Positions 34,101 through 48,032 of a DNA stretch of 64,000 nucleotides are shown here, piece by piece. Both the position numbers and the translations under genes were made by a program. Each line of letters starts with the position of its first letter. The stretch's first letter is position 1. The stretch lies in the NCBI GenBank assembly GCA_047495785.1, contig JBLDXI010000009.1, forward strand, positions 992,001 through 1,056,000, given 5' to 3'. The notes beneath the pieces are model-generated. The model made no database searches and was not told where the DNA came from. It worked only from the letters and a program-made list of their open reading frames with translations. The DNA comes from Lepidodermella squamata. Lineage: Eukaryota > Gastrotricha.

Positions 34101-37100
34101 GGCAGCTTTTAGGGGCTCGAACGTCAAATCCGAATAGATTGGAACAGCAAACCTCTGGTCACCAGAGCGCGTTTCGTCTTCTCGCAGATCTGCTGGCTAG
34201 CGAAACAGTGTCCACGAGCAAGCCGATTACAAGTGGAAATGATGATAGTGTCGTTTCGATGGTCAACGCGTTTCGTAACGCCGTGGTCAACATTCATGCT
34301 GGAAGTATTCATGTCAAAATTCTTGAAGATCTGTTGTTGCAACTTCCTCGTACAACCATCTCCACTCCAAGTGGATTTAAGCGTGTATTGACACAGCAAC
34401 TGTTTCAGCTGTCGGAGCCTTTGGAAGTCATTCAAGAAGAAACCATGTTATGGACAATTCGTCTGGAAAACATTGGTTTTATGTTTGGTTCCAAGCAGAT
34501 ATTCAACCCTCCTCTGACCATGTGGGCAACTCTCTCGGCAATTCAGAATGCTGGCGAGGTAACAGAGATCCTCGCCCCTGCATCTGCTCTTACGGCTCGA
34601 CAGCAGTTATCGCTTCATATTAACATGGAAACAGTTTCTCTTCATCTCCATCGTTCGGATTTACGCACTTTGCATTCGTTTCATTCGACTCTGATGCGAA
34701 CAGCCCGAGTCGTGGCTGCCCAACTTGATGTTTTGCCGTCATCTATCAGCCGACTCAATTCTCCTGATGAAAATGAAGAAAAAATGAATGTAGGGCAACC
34801 CCAATTCGGATCCATTCAGTTTTGGATTCAGTTGACTGTGCCGCGCTTTGGCGTCATTTTCTCCCTCGACAATGAGTTTGGCAAGGAGCGTCGTGTTGCC
34901 CTTACCCTGGAAACATCAACCTTGTCTATTGACAGCCATCCACTCTATCAAAAGATGCGCCTCAAAATTCAAACTCTACATGGGGAGGCTGAGCATAAGG
35001 TTGTTGATGAAACTACAGGTGTGATGACATGGGTACGAGAGAGCTCTTATTTCTATGCCACTAACAGCCAGCCCATTGAATTCGGCTCATACGAACTGCC
35101 GGCTTCCTCCGAAGTGACCGACGACGATTTGACCCATAGCGTTGGTGACGAGTTCATAATTAGTGTTACGACCGCAAAGGTGCGCGATGTTTTCGTCCGA
35201 GTTCAAGAGCCTGTCCAAAATAATGTAACTGTCGCCCGGACGACTAGTGGCGAACCATTTTCTCCTTCACTGGCAGGCGGAAGGGCCAGCGCATGTGCGG
35301 GTGACTCGAATAATTTTTCAGCTGGGTTAACGGAAGTATGTATTTCCTTACCCAACATGGATGTCGTTATTTGCCGGGAAGCTGTGGAAGTTGCAGCTAG
35401 TCTCATTATCTCCGAAGCCCCAACGCAAACAAATACCGCTCTCGAAGAAGCTTGTTCTTCGCCGGTGATTTACGTCAACTCAGGGACTATGCGGTGCTTT
35501 CTAAACATTCAGAACCCTCTTAATAACAACTGTCCCTTCGACTTTTTGTTGCTTTGCTGCCGATTGTCTATAACGAGTGACGTAGAATTCAAGTCGAATT
35601 CCCGGAGGCACACCATGACTTTTGACAACAGCGTGAACTTTGCAAATACTACTCGCTCGTCGACCGGCTTCGGTCAAAATAACCAAGGCGTTGCCGAAAG
35701 TCAGATGCAAATTTCTCTCGAGCAACTGAGCGCGTTTGTTGGACATTGGGCGTCATTGTCGCTTTTTAAAACAGCTGCTTTCGGTCGGTTGTCGCCTCAC
35801 GTAATGAATAATCCAGCTCTTCAATGGAATTTGCGCTCACCAGGACACTTGCCGTCGTTTCACCTGGCTGGTCATGATAAACACGCTTTGATTCCGATTT
35901 TGGTGAATCCAATCGACTTGACTATTTCCGTGTCGAATGTTTCTTTCGAGTTGATATTCAAGCAAGGAGTTGAGCTGAAAATGATATTGAATCTTGTTGA
36001 GCCAATCATGGCTTGGTCGAAAACTTTGTCAAACATTGGAAAAGACGGCTCGGCCTCGAAGGATCATGACTCCAAGCCTTTTGAATCAACAATTTTGTGC
36101 CCAAATCTCGTTGTTACGGTTGTTTCTGCAAAATCAGAATCATCAACTTTGACTAATCACATGAAAGCTGTGATATCTCGGCCTCAGCTCTCTCATCGTA
36201 TTGCTGGGCAATCTATTCTGAAGATTTCATGCCATGGAGTGGAGATTTCTGGTGATGAAAATAAGGAGATCATAATTTCAGCTTCGCGAGACCATGCTCT
36301 AATGTTTTCTCCAGTGATGTTGTTCACGTCGAAGGTTTCTGCGTCAACTCTGAACATTTTTGAGCCGGTTAATATCAGCTTGAATTCTGAGTCTATTCGA
36401 TTACTTGTGGACGTGGTTGAGGCCCTCCAAAGCGTGCTAGCCGCTATTCCGAGTGATTACTCAGGTCCATCCGCGGAGCCTGAGACTGGTCAGCAATTCG
36501 ACGTTGAGACCGATCGAGTCGTGTTGACGTATCGCAGTCGTGAAGACTTGATGAGTCAAGTGTCTTGCAACTCCTTTTCGATGGAAAAATTGGCTTCAGC
36601 CAACGGCAGCTCTTCCAAGTTTGTCATGCACGCCGAGAAAATCCTAGCCTTTCAATTCAATGATAAACTTCGTCATGATCATTGCGTGATGGAGCCAACC
36701 GATTTTGACGCTACAGTGAACATCCGAAACATTCGAATTGGGGAGAAAACTCACTCGTATGATCTTAAGCAAGCCACTGTCATGATGACAAGTTCGCCCA
36801 TCTCCATGGTTCTAACGGAGGAAGGGATTCATTTGGTGAATGAATTCACTCAAACGCTGCTTGATAGCATGGCCCGTTTGCAATCGCACAGTCCTCTGCC
36901 TGAATTGGAACAGAATCCTCTGAAACAACCAGAGATGTTCTTTTTATCGCACGATGACTTGCGTAACGAGGCTGTCAAATATTTCTTCATTTCTCAAACC
37001 TTGGTTGTCGCGTGTGAATCAGGCACTATTCCTGTCAACATTCCTGATCCGGGCCAAGTTTTCATAGCCAATGATGGTCTGCTATGGTCGTATCCCGAAC

Positions 37101-40100
37101 CGCGATCTCTCACAAAAATGACGTTATCTCCTTTGCCGTTTACTGTGCAAGGTGATCAAGAAGTGATTTGTGTCCTTCAGCGTTTCGATGACATTTCATC
37201 TCAATTCGTTCCGATTATCAGTTTCCGCGTTCCCTCTGAAAAACCGTTGAATGTGCAAATAGAACAAAACTACGTTCCATCGGTTTTGTATCGCATGATT
37301 TTAAAACAACCTGTGGCTCCTCCAATGCAAGTCGAGGCCAGTGCAGTGCAGCCAGAAGCCGTACCACCGCCGGCTACACTCGCTGCATGTTGCTGCGTCG
37401 ATTCCTGCTTCTCAAGCAAAGTAACCCCGACATTGACCTTCATCGCTTCTTTGTCAAGGATCGAGGTAACATTGGCGCATCGCTTTCCTCCTGTAACTCC
37501 TGCGGCAGCTAAGGTGCTACCATTTCCAGCTGTGCAATCGAGCCGTAGCTTTCCACCGCAGCGAATTGTAATGGCGAAACTATCCGACGTTGCTATTCAA
37601 GCCCGTGAACAGCCAGATAAAGGCACATCTGTCGATTGCCGGCTGTCTGTGTCAGTTTCATGTCTGAATCCTCGAGATATGTCCTACTGTGATATTGTTG
37701 ATGGGGCAGTTCATTTTAATCACATTTATAGCCATGTGGCCCTTGCAACAGACATTGAATTCCATCGCTTAAATATCGTGGTGAACGACGTGTTGTTGCG
37801 AAATCTTTATATCTGCGTCAACCGTCTGCTTTCGAAATGTCTTCCCCAGCATGAAGGGGGACAAGCAGCTGAGATTTCAAAACTGTCGTGTCAAGTCCCC
37901 AACTCGTTTCTGTGCAATTTGACTTCCGGAAGTCTTGTCATCTCAGACTTCGATCCCAATATGCCAGCGCCTGACATCAAAGTCGAGCCACAGCAATGTG
38001 CCCCCTTTCATTCTCATTCTGTCTACTTGTCATGTGATCATTGGCCTGTTGCCTTGAGTTTAGCCGAATGGTTCGAAGCCGTTGATAAAAAAGTCGTTCG
38101 CGTGATGCCAAACGAATCTCATGCTTTGATAATTTCTAAAGAAATCATCACAACTGACGACAAAACGGAAATAACCTATTTGGGGGTATCATCCTCCTTC
38201 GTCGTGGCTAATTGTTTGAACGCTTCTTTTGCCGTCAAGTGTCTCCAAGAATTCACGGTTTCAGCTATGCCTTTGTCAATCACTTCAGCTTCTTCCATTG
38301 TAAAAATCCGGGACGATCAACTTACTTTTGAATTCACAGCTGCTGATGGACTCTGGGCTTCCACCGCTCCTGTTAAATTGCGGCTTAAAACAGGCTCCTT
38401 CGCTTTCGTTGCAATGAAGGGAGCGACAAGTGATAAAAGCAGATCGTCTAATTCAGAAGCATCATCGTCAACTGGAATGTTTACTATGGTTGCTTCCGTC
38501 GTTGTTGAAAAAATCGAGTCATTTTACCACGTGATGCTACTTATTTTGCCACCTTTTCTGTTTGAAAATGACTTTCCTGTGCAAATGAACGCTATTCTCA
38601 CGAATCCTCATCGAGGAAAGGTCATGTGCGCGGTAAGAAACCTGAATATCTCCGCTTTAATGCCTTATTTTTGTTATTTTTCACCATCAGCTCAACTCCC
38701 TCAACACTCCTTATCCATTTTGTGATATTTTTCATGATGAAATGGTGCATTTGGCAATATCGGCAACATCAGAGCTGACCGAAACGAATTCATCCACGCC
38801 GCCTGTTACATTTTCTCTCGATTCGCTTACTGATGTTCGAGACCGTATCCAACCAACTACTGTAGAAAAGGCTATTCAGACGGTATCTAATTGGCTGAAA
38901 TCAGTTTCGAAAAATACTGTCTCTAAATCACCTGCAAACATCAATCTCGTTAACGAAGCCGCCATTCAAATCGTTTCTAGCCGGGTGTTCCCGTTTGCTC
39001 CAAGTTTGAGCGTTAAACTGACCCCCGGCATCCAAATTGTGAACTCAACCCCGATTCCTTTGGTTTTATTGAGTACTGACGGCTCTGCTATTAGCATCGC
39101 CGCGAACTCTACAATTTATGCTGCGCGGCTGATGGCTGGAGTCAAGCTTGGTTATTACGATTCCAACGTTCTCTGGCAATCCAAGCCAATCGACGTCATC
39201 CTTGAAGCTGATAAGGATGATGTGTTTGTTGTTGACGATGAAAACACAGATTACGAGGCCGAGTATCGCGAAAATTTTTCCGCTGATCGAATCACTCTGC
39301 CGGCGAACAAAAGCTGCCGGCTGGGTATAGTGATCCCACCTCAACAAGTGGAGTGTCTGCTAGTTATCTCTTCGAAAATCGTCACTCAACAGTGTTTGGG
39401 CAGTGAAAGCCAAGTTGCCGTTCTCAATTTGAGCTCATTTTTGTCTGTCAAAATGCAATGTGAGATGATCGGCAAAGTATCTTGCCAATATCAAAATGAA
39501 TCACCGTCACACAATTGCCCTCCCTTGGCTACCTACAATGTGAATCATGGCGTTTTGACTGAAATGCCCTTCGTCGCCATTGCCTCAAATGTCGTCGAGT
39601 CTAGCTACAATGACGCCGTTTACTTCTCACTGAGCGGGGCTCCGTCAAGTTTGCGCCTGCCATTCTCAGGCGTTCCAAGTCGATATTTGTCTGCGGTTGA
39701 ATCTGATCATGTATTGGCTTCTATCTCCACCTGGGTGTTTCATCGCGACGATAAGGACTGGCCTAGGGCGAAAAGGCTTGTAATTGGTGTTCAAGACAAC
39801 GCGTTCCATGATGTAACTATTCGCAATATGTGTGATTTTGACGTTCATATACGCGAAGCTCGAATGGAGACCCCGCCATCTCACGATATGTGGTGTTTAC
39901 CTGCGGGCATGTCGCTGGAATTGGCTTTTTCGACACCTGATTCTACGGCGGTTCGGTTTGGCGTCGCTACTCCTGGCACTGCTGATTTAATTTGGTCGCA
40001 AGAAGTAACTTTGCCGTCTGTTTTAAACAGCACATCTACTTCGTTGAACGCGGGCGGCGCCAATATTGTTTCGTTTGGGCAAAAATCTGTCTGCGACTTG

Positions 40101-42236
40101 CAAATGACAATCGACGACTATTGCGACACAATTCCTCAAATCGTCATCAAAAACCTGATCAAAGCTTTGGTCGCTAAGCAGGAAAAGAAAAACGTCGTAG
40201 TCCAGCCTGCCACAAAGGTGTCTCCAGTTCCGGTTTCAAGGCGGTCTTCTTCGATCAGCGCCCGCGTCTCTTCGCCTACTGCCTCGTCCATTCACTCGAA
40301 TCGTTCGGCTCGTCGAACAAAAACATTTGTATGTCGAATTGAAAACGTGCAAATCATGTGTACCGATAGTGGAAATGTCACGCCCCGCTTTGTTTTTACC
40401 ATGGATGGATTGCAGTTTGGTGCAAGCATGTTTGCCTTCCGTGGCGATGAATTGCGCGAAGGTTGGTACTGTTTATGAATATTTGAAGTAATTTATCCTC
40501 TTTTATTTTTAGCAACTGCTGGAACGTTTCAAGCGTCAGCCAAACGGATGCAGCTGGATAACTACGTTGCTCAGGGTTCGAAGTCTTCTAACTGCACATT
40601 CCCCGTCATACTGCTGTCTTCTGCTCCCGATGGTTCTCCCCAATGCTTCCGGTTAAGTGGAACTTTGTTGAATCGTCTTGGGGAAACAACCATCACGTCT
40701 TTGGCGCTGTCTCCTGGCTCGTTTACAGCCTTTGTCGAGGACATCAACATGCGTGATCTGGTTGATTACATCCTGCGATTGGTTTGCGCTTTTGAGAAGG
40801 AAGATGTTAGCCTATCTTGCGCTATTCCGCCCAATCCACTACCGTTGCGTGGCTTTTCCATCGACGCTTGCAGTGTAGATCTGACGGTTCGAGCGTCGCT
40901 ATACGTTTACATTGCAGCCAACCGGACGCCACTGAATTTGAGCGCCTTTAAACTGAGTTCGACTTCATTGACATGGTCTCAGTTGATTCATCGTCTGACT
41001 ACATTCTATGTGAGAGGTGCCATTTTCCGAGCTGGTCTCTTGTTTGGTTCGTTGAATATCATCGGACGGCCGCTTTCTCTCGTCAGAACAACGACCTCTG
41101 CCGTTCGCGACATTTGCTACTCGCCGTTTTCTGGCCGAGGTATACTTTTGACTGCTTCTAGCGCTGCAAGGAGTGTTTTGGCCGATGCCATTTTGAGCGT
41201 CGCCGACTTTGCTGAATCAGTGGGCCGAAATGTCAACTTCTCCAGCCAACCACCGATGTCACCTGCTCATCAGCCGGAGACTGTTTTTGAGGGCTTGAAG
41301 CAAGGCTTTACGGCCCTGGGAATAAGTTTGGTTGGCGCAATAGGTGGTCTGGCTGGTCGCCCGATGGAGGAGATTTTGAATGCCTTGGAAGCGTCTGATT
41401 CGGACCAAACTACTGTTGCTCGAAGTGGCGGATTTTCCTCCCTCGCTCGCGTTTCTGCTGCTGCAACTCGTGGTGTTGGTCTCGGAATTGTTGGCTTGGT
41501 AACGCAGCCCATGGCCGGTATTTCTGAATTTGTTGCCGTGACAGGTCATGGTCTATTGAACTCGGTTGGGCAACCTAATTTGCCTCGTGTCGCTGATATG
41601 CAACCATTCTTCTTCCAAAAAGACAAGCTAGATTCAAGGAACGTTTGGTATCGAATCGAAGATTCTCTTGCGTCTTTCCATTTCACAGGTGGTCACGTGA
41701 TTGCGTTGCTTCGGACTGAAGTCTCCAGTATCTGCGTCATTTTGTGTCGCAAAACCTTGTCACTGTTCAATTTATCCGAAAGAATTTTGCAGCAGTCATT
41801 TAGCCTATCGGATATTGAAATCATTGTTGAAGAAGCTGGGGATTCTTCTTCCGGAAACAATGTGATCAAGGTTTATCGAAAACTGTCTAGCTCTCGAACC
41901 ATTGAAGATGAGGATAATGGTCATCATGGATTAGGCGATGAGATTGATCTTAATCGGTGGCGTGTCGAAGCTTACCTTGCATCCTCAGCCGGTCCTCTTG
42001 CCACAGAAACCAGGGATGCGGTGAGATCGCCCCCTACTTATGGCATCTATTCTTCCGCTCTGTCAGTGCAAAAATCAAAGCAGAAAGTGTCAAATTCATC
42101 AAATTGGCAGAACCAACAACCACTTTGTTCTCTGGTCATTCATAAATCGCATAGTCTGAATAATGTGACGCGATTTTTGACGGTTTTTCTCTATTTGCGA
42201 GATGTCCTTTCTCCTAATTTTTCTGTAGATAAATAG
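31113..42236 (+). CDS. VPS13B: VPS13B (COH1) bridge-like lipid transfer protein
   Basis: Seven exons (31113-31571, 31625-31805, 31858-32158, 32219-32627, 32687-38632, 38691-40461, 40513-42236) encode about 3,596 residues, close to the roughly 4,000 of human VPS13B. One exon is 5.9 kb. The N-terminal chorein region contains LSLWEGDAVFNKLDLRLEV, IQELRIHVPWTKLGSEP and IVVNNLIVKYVEGDMI, which match VPS13B rather than VPS13A/C/D. The C-terminal third contains the VPS13 adaptor-type beta repeats, and near its end AIGGLAGRPMEEI and VGLVTQPMAGISEF, the conserved family region. These proteins form a long hydrophobic groove for bulk lipid flow; VPS13B acts at the Golgi. A variable Ser/Thr-rich linker lies near the end of exon 6. 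The start directly follows catttag. Confidence 0.94.
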
Positions 42237-42548
42237 ACACAGAGAATATTCAACCGGGAATTTAATTTTTGTTTGCTTGATCTGTTCCTGGTGCTGAATT
42301 ATCTGTGACGAATTCTAAAGCGAGCTATGCTCCATTTATATTAACTATGCGGAGGTTGTAGTCAATTGTGAGTCTTTTGGGTTTAACCTATTGTTTGTGA
42401 CTTTCTTGCTGATCTTTCTCTTGAAGAAGCATGTTTAAAGATTAACGATATTTATTCTGAATTTCTAAATTTTCTGAGAGTATAAAAGGTGAAGGAATGT
42501 ACATGATTATGTTTTACTACTAGGAAATATTTAATTCCATTAGATAAG
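42237..42548. other. VPS13B-VPS53 intergenic region
   Basis: 312 AT-rich bases between two co-directional genes. An acceptor-like ttccattag lies five bases before the VPS53 ATG. No gene is present. Confidence 0.5.
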
Positions 42549-45470
42549 ATGGATGCCGTGAGCTTGGCTCCGGATGCGGATCTTGACGAGTCGATTGACA
42601 GAGCCGATTTTTCCGTCGAGTTCACTCCTGAAATTTTACAGATTCTGGACTCAGTTCTCCCAAGCGAAGATCCCTTAGATCGTCCCGATTTCGACATAGT
42701 TGCTTACATCAATCAAGTGTTTCCCAACGAGCAATCGCTTGCCAATATCGATGGTGTTATATCAGAAGTGCGCGGCAAAATACAGTAAGCTTCACCTACC
42801 CTCGTTCGTGCTTCAACTTCAAATTATTCTTTCAGCAAACTGGACGACGATATTATTGCCGTTGTACGTGGACAGGCTGTAGCTGCGACAGCAAATGATG
42901 GTGCCGATGACGGTAGAGCGGCGTTGAGGGAAGCCGAAGGAGCCATCAAAAACCTCATCGGAAAAATCGTCGATATTAAATGTAATTATTTACTTTTGTT
43001 TGCTTTATCAAAATAATCATCTTTATTTGTGCGTCAGCGAAAGCCGAGAAATCTGAAGACATGGTGAAAGAAATTACTCGCGATATAAAACAGCTGGACC
43101 AGGCAAAACGAAATCTGACGCTATCAATTACGGCGCTTAGTAACTTAGAAATGCTTGCGACTGGCGTGGATTCCCTGGTTCAATTGTCGAAGCAGCGAAA
43201 ATACGCTGAAGTTTCCAGGATGCTGCAAGGTGTTGAGAACGTAGTTCAGCAGTTCGGTAACTACATGCATATTCCTCAAATTCGGGAAATGGCCGATAAG
43301 GTCAAAATGATCCAGTCGGACCTTTCGCAGCAAATAATGACGGATTTCAAAGACGCTTTTCAAGGTGGCGGGCTTCGACACGGATCCGGTCCAACGCAGC
43401 AGCAGTTGACAGAAGCGTGTCTTGTCGTTCAAGTCTTACCGCAGCGTGTTCGCCAAGAATTGCTGACATGGTTCATACAGCTTCAGCTCTCCGAGTATCT
43501 AGTACTTTTCGCTGATACTCAAGAATCGGCATGGCTAGATAAAATCGACAAGCGTTTTGGTTGGATCAAGCGGTTACTTGTTGACTTTGATGATACATAT
43601 GCACCGCTATTTCCTCCTAGTTGGAATGTTACCGAGAGAATTTGCGTCGAATTTTGCCGGACAACTAGGAATGAACTTTCTAAGTTGATGCAAAGGCGCT
43701 CAGCCGACATTGATGTCTCAACTTTGCTCTTTGCTATTCAAAAGACTACAAACTTCGAGCAACTGGTCGCTAAAAGGTTCGCTCGTTTGAAAACAAACAA
43801 GTGTCAATTCATGCTTCTTATGTCTATAGGTTTACTGGTGAGTCGATCGAGAATCGCGACCCTACCAGATCGCCATTTGCTGGCATAATTTCTAAATGTT
43901 TCGAGCCGCATCTGGTTGTCTACATTGACGCTCAAGATAGAAACTTGGCTGAGATGATGATTAAATGGCAGTTGGAATTACGCCAGCAGCAACCTTCGAA
44001 CACCTCACTCAGCGGTGGCGTTCTTCCACCTGACCCTCTAGCTGCCGCAGCCGCATCTGAAGGCTCCAATGTCTTCCGATCGGCTGGAGATTTGTTCCTT
44101 TTCTACAAAGATTGCCTGCGTCAATGTACTTCGCTGAGCTCTGGACAGCCGATGCTGGAACTCACCCGTGTTTTTCAAAAATATCTACGAGATTATGCAC
44201 AGAAGATTTTGTCTGCAGCTCTTCCGAACCCTCGGCAGCCGTCATCCGCCAGCGCTACTCTTGCAGCTTCGGTGGCTGGTAAAGACTTCAGCACTGCCGC
44301 AGCTGCTGCTGGATCTCTGTTCGGGTCGCTATTGAAAGACGAACGAACTGGACAGTCGTCTAGCGATGCCATCAGGCTAACCGACGGTGAACTGGGACGT
44401 GCCTGTGCAGTCCTGTGTACTGCCGAATATTGCTTGGATACCACGGGACAGCTTCAAGAGAAGCTGAAGGAAAAAATTGACAAAGAACTCGTCGATAAAG
44501 TTAACCTAGCGCATGAGCAAAGCCATTTTAATAAGTAAGCTCGAGTCTAAACTCAATAATTCGTTTTTATTTCGACTTTACTCACAGTGCTATTGGTCAA
44601 ACGATTCAACTACTTGTTGCAGATCTCGAATCAGCCTGCGATACCGCGCTATTGGCGATGACACGTTTGAATTGGAATACGGTCGAGACCGTGGGAGACC
44701 AGTCGCCTTTCGTAACCACCCTTGTCAGCCACTGGAGATCAACCGTGCCAGTTATCCGCGCCGGTCTCAACGACTGCCGGCAGTATTTCACGCAATTTTG
44801 TATCAAATTCGCAAAGTAATTTCAATTTTTCCGCTATCGTTTTCATTTCATATGGTTTCATTTTGTGTGTAGCGTATTCGTAACTAAGTACGCGCTTCAT
44901 TTATTCAAGTGCCGCTTGGCCGGAACTATGGGTTGTGAGCAGTTATTGCTAGACACGCATTCTTTGAAAACTGTTCTGCTCGATTTGCCTAACTTGGGAA
45001 GCAGCGAAAGTCGAAAAACACCAGCTTCCTACACAAAAATTGTTGTGAAAGGTATGACTAGGGCGGAGATGATTTTGAAGCTGGCTAACTTCCCGATTGA
45101 ACCTGCGACAACTTTTGTTGATAACTACGTTCGATTGTTGCCGGATGGCGACGCGTCAGAGTTCCAAAAGCTGTTAGAGATGAAGGTCGGTTGATAGCGA
45201 CATTATGTTGTCAACAAATTTAAAATCATTTTTTCCTTTTTCTAGTGTTTGAAGAAGTCGGACCAACCATCTTTGATTGAGCTTTACAGACAAAGGCAAC
45301 GGCAGCATTCGGGTTCCGTGTCGGAAGTTCCTGCGCGTAGCGAGGCGGAGAAGCCTACCGCTTCATCGGCATCGATCGCTGTGGTTTCACCAGGTGACAG
45401 TAGCAGAGGTGACGTTCCGCCTAGTCAATCGTTGAACAAATTGGAGAAATTGATCAAAAGGCATCTATGA
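42549..45470 (+). CDS. VPS53: VPS53, GARP/EARP tethering complex subunit
   Basis: Seven exons (42549-42784, 42836-42981, 43038-43776, 43830-44534, 44588-44815, 44873-45185, 45246-45470) encode about 863 residues. Landmarks follow animal VPS53: [127 protein letters not shown] and [19 protein letters not shown]. An apparent frame change near 43776 is a 53-base intron, since joining KR to FTGES restores both frame and family order. VPS53 works with VPS51, VPS52 and VPS54 (or VPS50) to tether endosome-derived vesicles at the trans-Golgi or recycling endosomes. The Ala-rich insert near residues 530-590 is variable. The C terminus ([10 protein letters not shown]) is conserved. Confidence 0.95.
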
Positions 45471-46181
45471 GACAATAAGCTGTGTTGTCCTTAAATCATT
45501 CAATTGGTGTTAACTATTTATAAAAGCTTTTCCAGCGATTTCAGTGCAATGTTCAGTCTACTAAAATTATTAGTCATACGAAAATAAAGCTTACTAATGA
45601 GTTTTACATCTTGACGAGTCATTCGCCAGGTTGGTGAAGAAACTATTTCTTATCGAGTTAAATTTGAAAAATCTGTGTTAAGACTCGATATTTCAAATAA
45701 TTGTTCAGGATCTTAACTGCACATGTTGGAGACCTCATTGTTTAAGTCGACTTCGGTGACAGCACAGCACGAGCTCTGAACCGCTACCAGTAATTCACGT
45801 GAACAGAATGCTCTCTCAGCTTTTACCATATATAAGTTGATCGATGAAAACTTGGAAACATCATCATCATTATTTCTTCAAAGTATGGACCGCTTCAAAA
45901 TTTTGGACTCGTTCGTTTCATTTCTGTTGATCAATACATGAAATTGAGCTTGCACCTTCTCCAAGGTCTTAACGTCTTACGCCTAAATTAAATAGCTCTC
46001 TCGATCGGTGATCTACGAATCAGATCCCACTTGATAATGAAGTGTTGGTCTAAATTAATGCGACAGCCAAATTTGATAACACTTCTCAACTCAAAAGCAG
46101 AATTGTGTATAGCGGTCTCTTTATTCTCCTCTCACAATGAAAATTATTAACACAATGCTACTGCAGCAAGCGTTAAGACGT
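45471..46181. other. Convergent 3' intergenic region
   Basis: About 710 bases between the VPS53 stop (+) and the RPL32 stop (-). An AATAAA lies near 45583 on the plus strand. No further gene or repeat was recognised. Confidence 0.5.
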
Positions 46182-46700
46182 TTATTCGAGCTCTTCCGAA
46201 CGCAACCGGGCGTTGGCGTTGGTGACCTTGATTCCCAGTTGTTGAGCACGTTCGACAATGGTCTTGCGCTGACGGCTGGATACAGCGTGGAAGATTTCCG
46301 CAGCGTATGAGCCGCTCTGCATCAACAGGACTTCAAGATCCTGGTCAATAACGGTGTGAGCAAAAATTTCGCCAAGCCTAATATATCATGAACATACCTT
46401 GATGTTGCGCACAACAACCTTCCGGAAACCATCGGGACACACGTGCTTGGTGCGCTGGGCGGATCCATAACCGATCTTGGGCATAAGATATTGACCCTTG
46501 AACTTGCGGCGAACGCGGTTATCAATACCATGAGGCTTGCGCCAGCTAGGCTGTGGTTAAAATTACGTCTTCATTACAACGTCATCGCTTCACAAGAAAT
46601 AAAATACCTTGAGCTTGTTATAACGATCAGACTGATGGCGGATAAACCTCTTCGTCCGCTTTTTGACGACCCTCGGCTTGGACAATGGGCGAATGGCCAT
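46182..46700 (-). CDS. RPL32: 60S ribosomal protein L32 (eL32)
   Basis: Three exons (46700-46608, 46550-46398, 46340-46182) encode 134 residues, the normal length for eL32. The sequence begins [19 protein letters not shown] and continues [72 protein letters not shown] and [18 protein letters not shown]. It is a structural protein of the large subunit near the peptide exit side. It lies 67 bases downstream of BUD23 on the same strand. An attag acceptor-like stretch sits nine bases before the ATG. Two introns interrupt it, both short. Confidence 0.97.
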
Positions 46701-46767
46701 CTTAATTATCTAATCACCTATGAGTAATAATAACATGGTAATATTGATGTAAAATGGCACAATTAAA

Positions 46768-47932
46768 TTAAAAATGCTTTCGAGGCCGACCCGTATACTT
46801 CGAATTAGGTCTGGCATCCTGCCCTTTAGCAATACGGCGCTCTTTTTTATCCATAATCCACTGACGTGATTTAACAGAGGCTCGAGGTTTCTTAGACGAG
46901 TAATGGCTTTTCACATTACGGCTGTAAGGTATATGTTCCCCGTCCTCAACATCCTCGTCCAATGTGGAGTTCATAGCTTTTGGAAGCTGGTTCATTGAAC
47001 CACCAGCAAACAACACCAAAAAGATTCTATTAAAACATCGTGACCATAGAATGCGAAAAATTGAATGTGATAAGATACAACTTTTTAGCTTTGGTACTTT
47101 CGGGGAAGTCGACAACAACGCCGCCGCCAAAACCTGCACGCATAGCTTGTGCAGTCATTAGATCCAGCTAAGAAGAAAATATATAATTAGCATACAATTT
47201 CTTACAGAATTATCTACCTGTGAATCGTTTTCAGGATATACTTGAAACACGGCTCTAGAACCATACGCCTAAATATATACTGACCTCAAACACCTAACAT
47301 CGAGTCGGTCCGAAGATTTACCATGGCAGAATAGAGAGTTGAAAAAAATGTTGCGAATCGCTTTATAGGGTTGTGTTTCGCATTGTCCGAGTTGCACAGC
47401 CACTGTAAAGCTGAGATACTGATCACTCCGTCGAACATACCAGGTCTAAACGGAACACCTAAGCCCATATCAGCAAGCACCAGATCACCCTCCACCTCTC
47501 TCTCAATCGCAACATCCAACATTGCCGAACTAATATCCATGCCTATCCATAAATGACCAGCTTCTGAAATGCAGTCGCCGCTGAGCCCCGAGCCACACCT
47601 GTAGTATCATGCGTCTCAAAAATTATGAAAACAATAAATGATCGAAGCTCACCCAATATCCAATAGCAACCTCTGTTCATCATCTTCCGGAAGATTCAAC
47701 AATTCTAAAGCTCTCTGTGAAAGTTGTTCTTGAACTTCGATGATTCGAGAGCTGCAAGCAACAAACAGTTGAAACAATTCGAGTTTGACTAGCTCTTCTT
47801 ACTTTGAGGAATATTTTGCAGCTTCCGTTTCATCGTAAAACTAAAGTAGAAAGATGCATTTACTCATTCACATTGAATGTTAATCATTACCAGATCAGGT
47901 GGACCCACGTGCTCAGGACGCTTTGAAGGCAT
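46768..47932 (-). CDS. BUD23: 18S rRNA (guanine-N7) methyltransferase BUD23/WBSCR22
   Basis: Seven exons (47932-47891, 47840-47803, 47751-47653, 47598-47322, 47268-47218, 47167-47082, 47026-46768) encode 283 residues against 281 in human. Landmarks are [20 protein letters not shown], the SAM-binding [14 protein letters not shown] near residues 58-71, [64 protein letters not shown] and the basic C-terminal tail with KKERR and GRPRKHF. BUD23 with TRMT112 methylates G1639 (human numbering) of 18S rRNA in the nucleus and is needed for 40S export. A tttcctag acceptor-like stretch lies about 35 bases upstream of the ATG, and another gene ends 100 bases upstream. Confidence 0.96.
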
Positions 47933-48032
47933 TAACAAGGTTTAGAATTGAGTGGCTATTTCCGTCTAGGAAAACGAGGGTAAACATCAAAAATAAATAA
48001 TAAACATGGGGAAAGAAAATCAGTAATCAGTC

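Noticed and set aside
34124-34435. Antisense frames inside VPS13B and other long exons
   Set aside because: They are shadows of the conserved sense frame.
29896-42236. PDCD2L-VPS13B fusion protein
   Set aside because: An in-frame TAA ends PDCD2L at 31079, both proteins are full length, and VPS13B has its own ATG at the expected N terminus.
43770-43840. Apparent frameshift in VPS53
   Set aside because: A 53-base GT-AG intron from 43777 to 43829 restores frame and family order (KR-FTGES).
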